Made by a program: the position numbers and the translations under genes. A stretch of 7,459 nt of DNA. Origin: Nitriliruptorales bacterium (GTDB lineage: Bacteria; Actinomycetota; Nitriliruptoria; Euzebyales; Egibacteraceae). The stretch is from positions 1 to 7,459 of the forward strand of contig SLNF01000066.1 in assembly GCA_007133145.1 (NCBI GenBank). The letters run 5' to 3'. The notes under the pieces are model-generated. The model had not been told where the DNA came from. It did not search any database and saw only the letters and a list, made by a program, of their open reading frames with translations. Of this stretch, positions 1 through 6,773 are shown piece after piece; positions within the stretch are counted from its first letter, which is position 1; the number at the start of each line of letters is the position of its first letter.

Positions 1-595
1 CGCCGAGCTCGAAGATCGAGTGGATCATCTGCCGCTCGTCGGACTCGATGACCTCCTCGGACTCCGCGGCGTCGATCATCGCCCGGAGCTGCTCCTCGGT
101 GACGAACGGCCCCGACTCCAGACCGCGTCCTGGAGCGAGCCAGTTGCCCACGACGATGAGGGCCGAAGCCAGCGGTGCGAGCGGGCGGGCGAGCCGCGCG
201 ACGAACGGCGCGACGACGAGGGCGACGGGCTCGGTCCGCTGCAGCGCCGTCGTCTTCGGCGCGGCCTCGGCGCCGACGTAGAGCACGACGCTGCCGACCA
301 CCGCCGCGGCGGCCACCGCCCAGCCGGCCTCGAGGACCGACAGGAGCACGAAGGTGAGCAAGGCCGTGCCGGTGACCTGGGCGGCCAGACCGAGCAGCGC
401 GAGCCGGTTGGCCGTGCGCGCGGGGTCCTCCATGAGCCGCACGAGGGCATGGCCGCCCCGCCGTCCGTCCGCGGCGAGCTTGAGCGCGACGGGCAGCGTC
501 ATCCTTGACAGCGACGCCTGCGCCGCGCCGGCGAGGGCGGCGAGGACGACGAGCGCCGCCGCGGCGAGCAGGGAGAGCAGCTGCGCCTGGCTCAC
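1..595 (-). CDS. CNNM/CBS-domain membrane protein (HlyC/CorC-like), N-terminal part, cut by window edge
   Basis: This reads as the N-terminal 198 residues of a hemolysin/CorC-type membrane protein; the cytoplasmic CBS pair and any CorC/HlyC C-terminal domain lie beyond base 1. Family members are membrane proteins linked to divalent-cation (Mg2+ or Co2+) transport; that role is inferred here. The start is GTG at 595-593, and its GTGA overlaps the ybeY stop, so translation is probably coupled; no good Shine-Dalgarno is visible. Hydrophobic segments lie at about residues 4-27, 63-87, 91-113 and 124-152, as expected of a CNNM/DUF21 domain. The conserved AEAAPKT stretch at 109-115 falls after the third. 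Residues 165-197 (TEEQLRAMIDAAES, then ESDERQMIHSIFEL) match the linker that precedes the CBS pair in this family. In many bacteria such a gene follows ybeY and precedes era. The family call is firm; the substrate is unknown. Confidence 0.87.
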   Translation of the reverse strand, partial: MSQAQLLSLLAAAALVVLAALAGAAQASLSRMTLPVALKLAADGRRGGHALVRLMEDPARTANRLALLGLAAQVTGTALLTFVLLSVLEAGWAVAAAAVVGSVVLYVGAEAAPKTTALQRTEPVALVVAPFVARLARPLAPLASALIVVGNWLAPGRGLESGPFVTEEQLRAMIDAAESEEVIESDERQMIHSIFELG

Positions 596-1074
596 GGGGA
601 CGCACCCGACCCCGGCCTCGCGCGCTCGCGCCGCCAGGCTTCGAGCAGCTCGGCGGTGCGGCCGAACATCCGGCGCCGCTCGTCCTCCTCGGCGTGGTCG
701 TGGCCGAGGAGGTGGAGGATGCCGTGGACGACGAGGAGGTCGAGCTCATCGGCGAGGTCGTGGCCGGCGCGGCGGGCCTGCTCGGCGGCCGTCGCCGGGC
801 TCAGTACGACGTCGCCGAGGATCGCCGGTCCGTCGCCGAGGCTCTCACCAGGCAGGTCGATGGGGAAGGCGAGGACGTCGGTCGGCCCCTGCGCGCCCAT
901 GTGCTCGAAGTTGAGCTCCGCCATCGCCGCGGTCGAGACGCACAGGACCGAGAGGTCCATGCCCTCGGGCACACGCTCGGCGGCGGCGACGAAGGCCGCG
1001 AGGTCACGCAGGCGGGTGAGATCGACCGACTCGGCCTCGTCGGCCTCGCGCTCATCGGCGACGAAGACGCTCAT
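592..1074 (-). CDS. ybeY: YbeY endoribonuclease / rRNA maturation factor
   Basis: A 160-residue protein of the UPF0054 family, a cytoplasmic zinc-dependent RNase that acts in 16S rRNA 3' maturation and ribosome quality control. The diagnostic metal motif HGILHLLGHDH is at residues 117-127, with ligands H117, H121 and H127. The upstream family motif GPTDVLAFP is at 63-71, and ILGDVVLSP at 85-93 also fits. The length is normal for the family. I chose ATG at 1074 because the protein then begins MSVFVADERE, close to family N-termini. The frame stays open upstream, and a GTG at 1092 is an alternative that would add six residues. The Shine-Dalgarno is weak. It lies 40 bases after phoH, whose product is a known YbeY partner (YbeZ), and its stop overlaps the next gene by four bases. 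All key residues are present. Confidence 0.95.
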   Translation of the reverse strand: MSVFVADEREADEAESVDLTRLRDLAAFVAAAERVPEGMDLSVLCVSTAAMAELNFEHMGAQGPTDVLAFPIDLPGESLGDGPAILGDVVLSPATAAEQARRAGHDLADELDLLVVHGILHLLGHDHAEEDERRRMFGRTAELLEAWRRERARPGSGASP

Positions 1075-1114
1075 CGCGCGCGTCCGCCGCACGGTCGCGG
1101 GGTGGGGTCGGGTC

Positions 1115-2101
1115 TCACGCCGAGGCCTTGCCGCCGTTCTCGGTCGCATCGTCGTGGCGGCCGTAGGCCTCGACGATCTCCTGGACGATACGGTGACGCA
1201 CGACGTCGGCGCCGGAGAGCTCACAGAACGCCACCCCGTCGATGCCGGTGAGGATGTCGCGGACGACGCGCAGCCCCGAGTGCCGGTCCGAGGGCAGGTC
1301 GACCTGGGTCACGTCGCCGGTGACGACGGCCTTCGAGCCGAACCCCAGCCGCGTGAGGAACATCTTCATCTGCTCGGGTGTGGTGTTCTGCGCCTCGTCG
1401 AGCACGACGAAGCTGTCGTTGAGGGTGCGCCCGCGCATGAAGGCGAGCGGGGCGACCTCGATCGTGCCGCGCTCGGCGTGCGTCGCGATCTGCTCGGCGT
1501 CCATCATGTCGTGCAGGGCGTCGAAGAGCGGCCGAAGGTACGGGTCGATCTTCTCATAGAGCGTGCCGGGCAGGAACCCGAGTCGCTCCCCCGCCTCGAC
1601 CGCCGGCCGGGTGAGGATGATGCGGTTGACGTCCTTGCGCCGCAGCGCGAGCACGGCCATCGCCATCGCGAGGTAGGTCTTGCCGGTGCCCGCCGGGCCG
1701 ATCCCGAAGACGACGGTGTTCTGCCGGATCGCGTCGAGGTAGGCCTTCTGCCCCGCGGTCTTGGGGCGGATCGCCCGGCCTCGGTGGCTCAGGGCCTCGT
1801 CGGCGAGGATGTCGGAGGGGCGCTCCTGGCCGGCATCCTGGACCATCTGGATGGTCGCTGAGACCCCGGAGCTGTCGACGTCGCCGTTCTGCTCGACGAG
1901 CTTGACCATCTCGCTGAACACCGTGAGCGCCTGGCGCGTCTGATCCTCAGGGCCCGACACCGCGATCTCGTTGCCCCGCACGAGGACATCGACGTCGAAG
2001 GCGTCCTCGACGAGGTGGACGTGCGCGTCGCCGGTGCCGAGCAGCGACACCATCGAGTGGTGGGCCGGCACCGCCGTCTTGATACTCGTGAAACCGCTCA
2101 A
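1115..2101 (-). CDS. phoH: PhoH family ATPase (YbeZ-like)
   Basis: A 328-residue cytoplasmic P-loop ATPase of the PhoH/YbeZ family, related to the helicase core. Members bind RNA-processing partners, notably YbeY, though the exact activity is not settled. Walker A (GPAGTGKT) is at residues 135-142, Walker B (VVLDEAQN) at 232-239 and the TGDVTQVD motif at 261-268. The blocks LTRPAVEAGERLGFLPGT (163-180) and MRGRTLND (222-229) are typical. The N-terminal region (about 10-100), containing VPAHHSMVSLLGTGD and VRGNEI, resembles the RNA-binding-like domain of actinobacterial PhoH. The start is TTG at 2101-2099: no in-frame ATG or GTG lies just upstream, and starting at the internal GTG (codon 11) would remove residues that seem conserved. 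The Shine-Dalgarno is poor, because AGGA abuts the TTG. A 90-base spacer upstream may carry a promoter. Confidence 0.95.
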   Translation of the reverse strand: MSGFTSIKTAVPAHHSMVSLLGTGDAHVHLVEDAFDVDVLVRGNEIAVSGPEDQTRQALTVFSEMVKLVEQNGDVDSSGVSATIQMVQDAGQERPSDILADEALSHRGRAIRPKTAGQKAYLDAIRQNTVVFGIGPAGTGKTYLAMAMAVLALRRKDVNRIILTRPAVEAGERLGFLPGTLYEKIDPYLRPLFDALHDMMDAEQIATHAERGTIEVAPLAFMRGRTLNDSFVVLDEAQNTTPEQMKMFLTRLGFGSKAVVTGDVTQVDLPSDRHSGLRVVRDILTGIDGVAFCELSGADVVRHRIVQEIVEAYGRHDDATENGGKASA

Positions 2102-2141
2102 TCCTGGCCTGTTCCGGACGTCGACTGCACCCTTCAGTCTA
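2098..2141 (-). promoter_or_regulatory. Possible -10 box and 10-codon leader ORF in front of phoH
   Basis: On the minus strand TAGACT at 2141-2136 fits the actinobacterial TAnnnT -10 pattern. Five bases later a GTG (2130-2128) opens a 10-codon frame reading MQSTSGTGQD. Its TGA (2100-2098) overlaps the TTG start of phoH (2101-2099). If transcription starts about 6 bases after the -10 box, this small ORF would be leaderless, and phoH would be translated by re-initiation, which would fit its poor Shine-Dalgarno and rare start codon. No good -35 box is visible, and six-base matches arise by chance. This is an inference from position, not an established element. Confidence 0.25.
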
Positions 2142-2191
2142 CCTTGGACGCGGGCGCGCAGCGGCTCGGTCTCGACCTGCCGGGCAGAGGC
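2102..2191. other. 90-base spacer between HIT gene and phoH
   Basis: This is the largest non-coding gap in the window. Apart from the possible -10 box and leader ORF near phoH, it holds only a short imperfect palindrome, CTGCCGGGCAG at 2177-2187, too small and with no T-run to be an intrinsic terminator. I therefore see no clear sign that transcription stops after the HIT gene. Confidence 0.6.
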
Positions 2192-2593
2192 TCAACCTTG
2201 CTCGAGCGCGACGCGCAGGGCGTGCTGGGCGGCGTCGAGGTCGGTGGGGTCGGGCGAGGCCTCGGCCCGGGCGAAGTCGAGGTCGTGGACGTCCCAGATC
2301 GGCACGAGGTGGATGTGGACGTGGGGGACCTCGAGGCCGGCGAGCATCATCCCGACCTTCTCCGGGGCGAACGCGCGCTCGATCGCGCCGCCGAGGTGCT
2401 GGGCCACCGCGGTGAGGTGCGACCAGGTCGCCGCGTCGAGGTCGAGCCAGTGGTCGACCTCCTCGCGGGGGACGACGAGGGTGTGCCCGTGCCGCAGCGG
2501 GTTGATCGACAGGAACGCCACGCACACGTCGTCGTCGTAGACGAAGCGCGCCGGCAGCTCCCCGGCGATGATCCTCGAGAACACCGTGGCCAT
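2192..2593 (-). CDS. HIT-family (histidine triad) nucleotide-binding protein
   Basis: A 133-residue cytoplasmic protein of the HIT superfamily, closest in layout to the HINT branch, whose members hydrolyse nucleoside phosphoramidates or related nucleotide conjugates. The triad HVHIHLVP is at residues 91-98; by family analogy the middle histidine (H93) is the nucleophile. Other family landmarks are FSRIIAGELPA near the N-terminus (5-15), FLSINPLRHGHTLVVP (27-42) and a C-terminal extension rich in D and A. The start ATG has GGAGAGGGG at 2611-2603, nine bases upstream and partly inside the end of the preceding small gene, from which it is separated by six bases. HIT genes commonly lie just upstream of phoH in actinobacteria. 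The substrate cannot be told from sequence. Confidence 0.94.
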   Translation of the reverse strand: MATVFSRIIAGELPARFVYDDDVCVAFLSINPLRHGHTLVVPREEVDHWLDLDAATWSHLTAVAQHLGGAIERAFAPEKVGMMLAGLEVPHVHIHLVPIWDVHDLDFARAEASPDPTDLDAAQHALRVALEQG

Positions 2594-2599
2594 CGTGAC

Positions 2600-2767
2600 C
2601 TACCCCTCTCCGTGGTGCGCGGGCGCCTGTCGCCCGCAGTCGCAGGACCCTGCCGCCCCGGCGGCCTTGCGGGCCATCCCGATCGTCGGCAGGGCGGTCG
2701 TGCCCGGCGGGGTCGTCACCTTGACCTCCCCGCAGCGTGGGCAGACGAGCTCGTTGGGCGCGGTCAT
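2600..2767 (-). CDS. 55-residue Cys-containing putative zinc-binding protein, function unknown
   Basis: I do not recognise this protein. It starts with ATG at 2767-2765, which overlaps the stop of the peptidase gene (ATGA), and is preceded by AGGAGG at 2780-2775 with a 7-base spacing, the best Shine-Dalgarno in the window. It ends six bases before the HIT gene. The N-terminus reads MTAPNELVCPRCGEVKVT, with a CPRCG knuckle (C9, C12), and near the C-terminus there is SCDCG (C42, C44) followed by HH at 51-52. Two cysteine pairs of this kind suggest a small zinc ribbon, but the second is CxC rather than the usual CxxC. There is no signal peptide or membrane segment. Ribosome site, coupling and tight fit between neighbours argue for a real gene. 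A regulatory or nucleic-acid-binding role would be guesswork. Confidence 0.75.
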   Translation of the reverse strand: MTAPNELVCPRCGEVKVTTPPGTTALPTIGMARKAAGAAGSCDCGRQAPAHHGEG

Positions 2768-4845
2768 CGGTCGTCCTCCTGTCGTCTCCAGGCGAGTGTG
2801 TCGGCGTCGAGCGCCCGCACGAGGAAGGCGAGCACGTCGGCACGCTCGTCGAGGCGCTTGGCGGTCGGCTTGCCCGCGCCGTGCCCTCCGCTGCGATCCA
2901 CCCGCAGCAGGACCGGTGCGCCACCGCCCTGAGCGGCCTGCAGCGCCGCGGTGAACTTCAGGGAGTGCCATGGCACGACGCGGTCGTCGTGGTCGCCGGT
3001 CGTCACGAGCGTCGCCGGGTAGGACCGGCCGGGCTCGAGGTTGTGGTACGGAGAGTAGGCGAGCAGCGTCGCCGCGTCGGCCTCGTCGTCGGGGTCGCCG
3101 TAGTCGCTCGTCCACGCCCAGCCGATCGTGGAGCGGTGGAAGCGCAGCATGTCGAGGACACCGACCTCGACGACCGCGGCACCGAAGCGCTCGGGCGCAC
3201 GGGTGAGGCACGCCGCCGCGAGCAGCCCGCCGTTGGAGCGGCCCTTGATCGCGAGCCGGCCGGGACGGGTCCAGCCGGCCTCGACCAGCCAGTCGGCGCA
3301 GGCCGCGGCGTCGTCGAAGACGTTGGTCTTGTTGGCCAGGCGCCCCGCATCGTGCCAGGCCGCCCCGTACTCGCCCCCACCACGGAGGTTGGCGACCGCG
3401 AGCACCCCGCCGGACTCCACCCACGCGGTCCAGTGGGCACGGTGGGTCGGGGTCACGGGGATCCGGAAGCCCCCGTAGCCCCACAGCAGCGTCGGGTGCG
3501 ACCCGGGGCCCTCGGTGGCGGGGGCGAGGTCGCGGCGGTGGACGACGAAGAGCGGCACGCGCGTGCCGTCGGCGCTCACGGCGAAGGCCTGCCGGGTCGT
3601 GAGGGCGTCGGGGTCGTGGGCGGTCGCGGGGCGGAAGCTCTCGGTCGTGCGGCGCTCGGCGAGGTCGTGGCGCAGCACGCTCGCGGGCTGGGTGAAGCGC
3701 TCGACGCTGAGGTGGACGACGTCGTCGCCGGCGCGGCCCGACAGACCCCGTACGCTCGCGAGCGACCCGAGGTCGAGCTCGCCGTCGGGGCGGCCGTCGA
3801 GGCCGAAGCGCCACACCCGGTGGGTGGCGTCGACGAGGGCGACGACGAGGAGGCGGTCACCGGCCACCCGCGCGCGCTCAAGCGTCGCCTCCCCCTCGGC
3901 GAGGACCTCGCGCGTCGTGCCACCGGCGGCCGGCACGGCGACAACGCGACCCAGCGGCGCCTCGGCGTCGGTGAGAAAGAGGAGGTCGTCGCCGACGCTG
4001 CCGGCGAGCTCGTAGGCGGCGTCGCCCTCGTCGAGCAGGGGGCGCAGGCCGCCGTCGCCAGCGAGGTCGGCGACCGCGACCCGGGTGCGCGGATCGGTGC
4101 CGCGGTGCTGGGTGACGACGAGCCAACGCCCGTCGTCGGTGATCGAGGGTTGGAAGATCCAGCGGTCGTCCTCCCGGACGAAGACGACCTCGTCGTCGTC
4201 CTGGGGGGTCCCGAGGCGGTGGAATACGAGGCGCTGCCCACTCGTGGCCTCCTCGTACTCCCGACCGGGCTCCGGCGCAGGGTAGGCGCCGTAGTAGACG
4301 CCCGAGCCGTCGGGATGCCACACCGCAGCGGTGAACTTCGACCAGCGCAACTCATCGGCCAGGTCCTGCCCGCTGTCGACGTCACGGAAGCGCCAGCGCA
4401 GCCAGTCCGAGCCCCGCTCGGCCACGGCGTAGGCCACCATCGACCCGTCCTCGGCGACGGCCACCGGCCCGAGTGCGGTCGTGCCGTCTGCCGACCAGTC
4501 GGACGGGTCGAGCAGCACGCGGCCCTCGTCGTCGGGGGCGTCGGCGACCCACAGTGCAGCCTGGGGGGCGAGCCCGGCGTTGCGCAGTTGGAACCACCGT
4601 CCGCCGCGACGCCACGGCACGCCGCGCTGCTCGTGGTCGGAGAGGTCGTCGAGTCTGTCGCGGATCGCCCGACGCGGGGCGACCTCGTCGAGCCAGCCCT
4701 CGGCGAGCGCCGCCTGGTCGTCCATCCACCTCTGGACCTCTGGCTCGGCGAGCTCCTCGAGCCAGCGGTAGGGGTCGGCGACGTCACGGCCCCCGTGACG
4801 CTCGACGACGTCGACGGTGCGGGTCGGCGGGTAGTCGGGTGGCAT
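2764..4845 (-). CDS. S9 family prolyl oligopeptidase-type serine peptidase
   Basis: A full-length 693-residue prolyl oligopeptidase (S9A-like), an enzyme that cleaves short peptides, typically after proline. No signal peptide is seen, so it is probably cytoplasmic. The N-terminal ADPYRWLEEL (about 23-32) is the classic opening of the family, followed by a probable beta-propeller (about 70-410) and an alpha/beta hydrolase domain to the end. In the latter are GYGGF (456-460, whose Tyr helps form the oxyanion hole in homologues), NLRGGGEYG (486-494), the nucleophile motif GRSNGG with Ser537, DHDDRV (618-623) carrying the catalytic Asp (probably D620), and SGGHG with His655. The triad is complete. 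I chose ATG at 4845, which has AGGG eight bases upstream; a GTG at 4854 would add three residues but lacks a spaced ribosome site. The gene starts 30 bases after rsmE. The exact substrate, including oligopeptidase B-like specificity, is not settled. Confidence 0.93.
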   Translation of the reverse strand: MPPDYPPTRTVDVVERHGGRDVADPYRWLEELAEPEVQRWMDDQAALAEGWLDEVAPRRAIRDRLDDLSDHEQRGVPWRRGGRWFQLRNAGLAPQAALWVADAPDDEGRVLLDPSDWSADGTTALGPVAVAEDGSMVAYAVAERGSDWLRWRFRDVDSGQDLADELRWSKFTAAVWHPDGSGVYYGAYPAPEPGREYEEATSGQRLVFHRLGTPQDDDEVVFVREDDRWIFQPSITDDGRWLVVTQHRGTDPRTRVAVADLAGDGGLRPLLDEGDAAYELAGSVGDDLLFLTDAEAPLGRVVAVPAAGGTTREVLAEGEATLERARVAGDRLLVVALVDATHRVWRFGLDGRPDGELDLGSLASVRGLSGRAGDDVVHLSVERFTQPASVLRHDLAERRTTESFRPATAHDPDALTTRQAFAVSADGTRVPLFVVHRRDLAPATEGPGSHPTLLWGYGGFRIPVTPTHRAHWTAWVESGGVLAVANLRGGGEYGAAWHDAGRLANKTNVFDDAAACADWLVEAGWTRPGRLAIKGRSNGGLLAAACLTRAPERFGAAVVEVGVLDMLRFHRSTIGWAWTSDYGDPDDEADAATLLAYSPYHNLEPGRSYPATLVTTGDHDDRVVPWHSLKFTAALQAAQGGGAPVLLRVDRSGGHGAGKPTAKRLDERADVLAFLVRALDADTLAWRRQEDDR
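2775..2780 (-). promoter_or_regulatory. Strong Shine-Dalgarno of the 55-residue gene
   Basis: AGGAGG on the minus strand, seven bases before the ATG at 2767 and located within the last codons of the peptidase gene. It decides the start of the small ORF and supports that ORF being translated. Confidence 0.75.
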
Positions 4846-4875
4846 GGCCCACACCCTAGACCGCGAGGCCGCGCC

Positions 4876-5619
4876 TCAGCGCAGCCGGCCGAGCAGCGCC
4901 ATCGCGGCGCTCGCTGCGACGATGGCCACGGTCTCCGAGCGCAGCACCGTGGAGCCGAGGGTGACCGCGGGCAGGCCGGCGTCGGCGACTTCGCTGCGCG
5001 ACAGCCCACCCTCGGGCCCGATGCCGATGACGAACCGCGTCGCGCCGTTGCGCGCCGCGACGGCCTCGGCGATCGGCGTCGTGGCCTCCTCCCAGCAGAC
5101 GAACCCCTCGGCTGCCGCGCCGGCGAGCGCGTCGCCGAAGGCGTCGGCCCACGACGCCACCGGCGCGAGTTGGGGCAGCCAGGCGCGACGGGACTCCTTG
5201 GCCGCGGCATGCGCGATCACACGCCAGCGCCCGAGCGCGCGGTCGGCGCTCTCGGCCTTCGGCTCGGGCTCGCCACGCGACGTCGTCGCCGGCCAGATGC
5301 CCTCCACGCCGAGCTCGGTGAGCCGGCGCACGACGTCGTCGAGCTTGCGGCCCTTCGGCAGGGCGTGGATGACGTGGACCTCGGGGTCCGCGCGCGGCAC
5401 CTCGACGTGCTCCTCGAGGCCGACCACGACGGTGTGGCCGAGCTCGGCGACACGGCCCTGCCAGAGCCCGCCGACGCCGTCGGCGACGCTCACGGGGTCT
5501 CCGGTGCCCACGCGCAGCACCCGCACGAGGTGGTGGGCGTCGTCGCCGACGAGCGCGACGGTGCCGTCGTCGAAGGCCGCCGGCGGGACGATGAAGTGCG
5601 GTCCGTGCGTCCGGGTCAC
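4876..5619 (-). CDS. rsmE: 16S rRNA (uracil(1498)-N(3))-methyltransferase
   Basis: A 247-residue SPOUT-class methyltransferase that uses S-adenosylmethionine to methylate N3 of U1498 in 16S rRNA, in the decoding region of the 30S subunit. The N-terminal PUA-like domain contains HHLVRVLRVG (29-38). The following block LPKGRKLDDVVRRLTELGV (87-105) and AAAKESRR (138-145) are family signatures. The trefoil-knot cofactor site shows IGPEGGLS (200-207) and LGSTVLRSETV (221-231). The length is normal. The start is GTG at 5619-5617, overlapping the dnaJ stop (GTGA); GAGG about ten bases upstream can serve as ribosome site. The frame is open further upstream inside dnaJ, but that is shadow sequence. 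rsmE after dnaJ is a common arrangement in Gram-positive bacteria, linking protein folding stress and ribosome modification in one transcript. Confidence 0.95.
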   Translation of the reverse strand: MTRTHGPHFIVPPAAFDDGTVALVGDDAHHLVRVLRVGTGDPVSVADGVGGLWQGRVAELGHTVVVGLEEHVEVPRADPEVHVIHALPKGRKLDDVVRRLTELGVEGIWPATTSRGEPEPKAESADRALGRWRVIAHAAAKESRRAWLPQLAPVASWADAFGDALAGAAAEGFVCWEEATTPIAEAVAARNGATRFVIGIGPEGGLSRSEVADAGLPAVTLGSTVLRSETVAIVAASAAMALLGRLR

Positions 5620-6746
5620 GCGCCAAAGGCCTCGCGCAGGCGGCTGAAGAGGCCCTTGCCGTTGTGCACCGGCGTCGGCTCGTCCTCCCCCCGCTGCTCG
5701 GCGAGCTGCTGCAGCAGCGCGAGCTCGTCGGGCTCGAGGCGTTTGGGGATCTCGACGTCGAGCTGGACGCGCAGGTCGCCGCGCGCCCCTCCGCCGTTGA
5801 GCTTGGGCATGCCGGCCTTGCGCACGGTGAGCACCGTGCCGGGCTGCGTGCCGGCGGGCACCTCGAGCGTCGTCTCGCCGTCGATCGTCGGGATCGGCAG
5901 CTCGACGCCGAGGGCCGCCTGGGTCATCGGGATGCGCACGCGGCAGCGAAGGTCGTTGCCCTCGCGCTCGAAGACGTCGTGGGGACGCACGTGCACACGG
6001 ACGTAGAGGTCGCCGGCGCGCGCGCCCTGGCGTCCGGCCTCGCCGCGCCCCGACAGGCGCAGGCGGTTGCCGTGCTCGACGCCGGCGGGGATGTCGACGG
6101 TCACCATCTCCTTGACCTGGCGGCGACCCTCGCCGGCGCAGGAGGCGCACGGGTCCTCGATCCTCGTGCCGGCCCCTTGGCAGGCCGGGCACACCGACGA
6201 GGTGAGCATCTGCCCGAAGACGCTGCGGGTGACCTGCTGGACCGCCCCTTGACCGTCGCAGGTCGCGCACCGCGTCGGCTGCGTGCCCGGCTTCGCGCCA
6301 CCGCCGCCGCAGGCGTCGCAATCGCGCGCCATGTCGAGCTCGATCTCGCGCTCGGCGCCGGTGAAGGCCTCCTCGAGGGTGAGCTGGACGTCGACGATGG
6401 CGTCCCGACCACCGCGGGCGCGTCCACGCCCCCCGCCGCCGAAGCCGCCGCCTCCGCCGAAGCCGCCGCCGAAGAAGGCGTCGATGAGGTCGGAGAGGTC
6501 GCCGAACCCGGCGCCCGCGAAGGGGTCACTCGCGCCCTGCGGCCCGCGCGGGTCGCCGTAGCGGTCGTAGTTCGCGCGCGCCTGGGGGTTCTTCAGGACC
6601 TCGTAGGCGGTCGTGAGCTCCTTGAAGGCGCCCTCGTCGCCGCCGGCGTCAGGATGGAGCTCGCGGGCCTTGCGGCGGTAGGCGCGCTTGATCTCGTCGT
6701 CGCCGGCGTCACGGGCGACGCCGAGGATCTCGTAGAGGTCTTGCAC
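5616..6746 (-). CDS. dnaJ: Molecular chaperone DnaJ (HrcA-linked, DnaJ2 type)
   Basis: A 376-residue type I Hsp40 co-chaperone that stimulates DnaK ATPase and hands over unfolded clients. The J domain occupies about 1-65 with HPD at 31-33. A Gly/Phe-rich stretch (79-113, with FGGG repeats) follows. The zinc domain carries four CxxCxGxG repeats: C143/C146, C160/C163, C186/C189 and C200/C203. The C-terminal substrate-binding domains run to about 340. All repeats are intact. The loop after HPD is short (HPDAGGDEGAF). The start is GTG at 6746; AGGA lies 12 bases upstream, so initiation may be weak or depend on hrcA translation 27 bases earlier. Actinobacteria often have two dnaJ genes: one with dnaK and grpE, the other after hrcA. 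This is the latter by context; dnaK is not in the window. Confidence 0.97.
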   Translation of the reverse strand: MQDLYEILGVARDAGDDEIKRAYRRKARELHPDAGGDEGAFKELTTAYEVLKNPQARANYDRYGDPRGPQGASDPFAGAGFGDLSDLIDAFFGGGFGGGGGFGGGGRGRARGGRDAIVDVQLTLEEAFTGAEREIELDMARDCDACGGGGAKPGTQPTRCATCDGQGAVQQVTRSVFGQMLTSSVCPACQGAGTRIEDPCASCAGEGRRQVKEMVTVDIPAGVEHGNRLRLSGRGEAGRQGARAGDLYVRVHVRPHDVFEREGNDLRCRVRIPMTQAALGVELPIPTIDGETTLEVPAGTQPGTVLTVRKAGMPKLNGGGARGDLRVQLDVEIPKRLEPDELALLQQLAEQRGEDEPTPVHNGKGLFSRLREAFGA

Positions 6747-6773
6747 GGTGATCGGCTGTCCTGGGAGTCGATG

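Noticed and set aside
505..1861. Plus-strand open frames overlapping ybeY and phoH.
   Set aside because: Arginine- and alanine-rich translations without motifs, opposite two clearly identified genes; expected from high third-position GC.
2177..2187. Short palindrome CTGCCGGGCAG after the HIT gene as a terminator.
   Set aside because: The stem is at most five pairs with almost no loop and there is no T-run; such matches are frequent in GC-rich DNA.
2737..6006. A very long plus-strand open frame (over 1000 codons) antisense to the end of dnaJ, rsmE, the peptidase and the small ORF.
   Set aside because: It is a GC-driven shadow. The opposite strand carries several genes with complete family motifs, while this frame gives low-complexity R/G/A/V/E-rich protein without recognisable motifs and crosses gene boundaries.
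4876..6321. A 481-codon minus-strand frame that contains RsmE plus a long N-terminal extension.
   Set aside because: The extension is an out-of-frame reading of dnaJ (Arg/Ala-rich, no motif). The GTG at 5619 gives a normal-length RsmE.
6418..6480. Repetitive GCC/CCG-rich tract that could look like a DNA repeat.
   Set aside because: It encodes the Gly/Phe-rich linker of DnaJ, a normal feature of the protein.
6747..6773. Possible CIRCE operator or promoter between hrcA and dnaJ.
   Set aside because: The 27 bases contain no TTAGCACTC/GAGTGCTAA-type inverted repeat and no clear -10/-35 pair.
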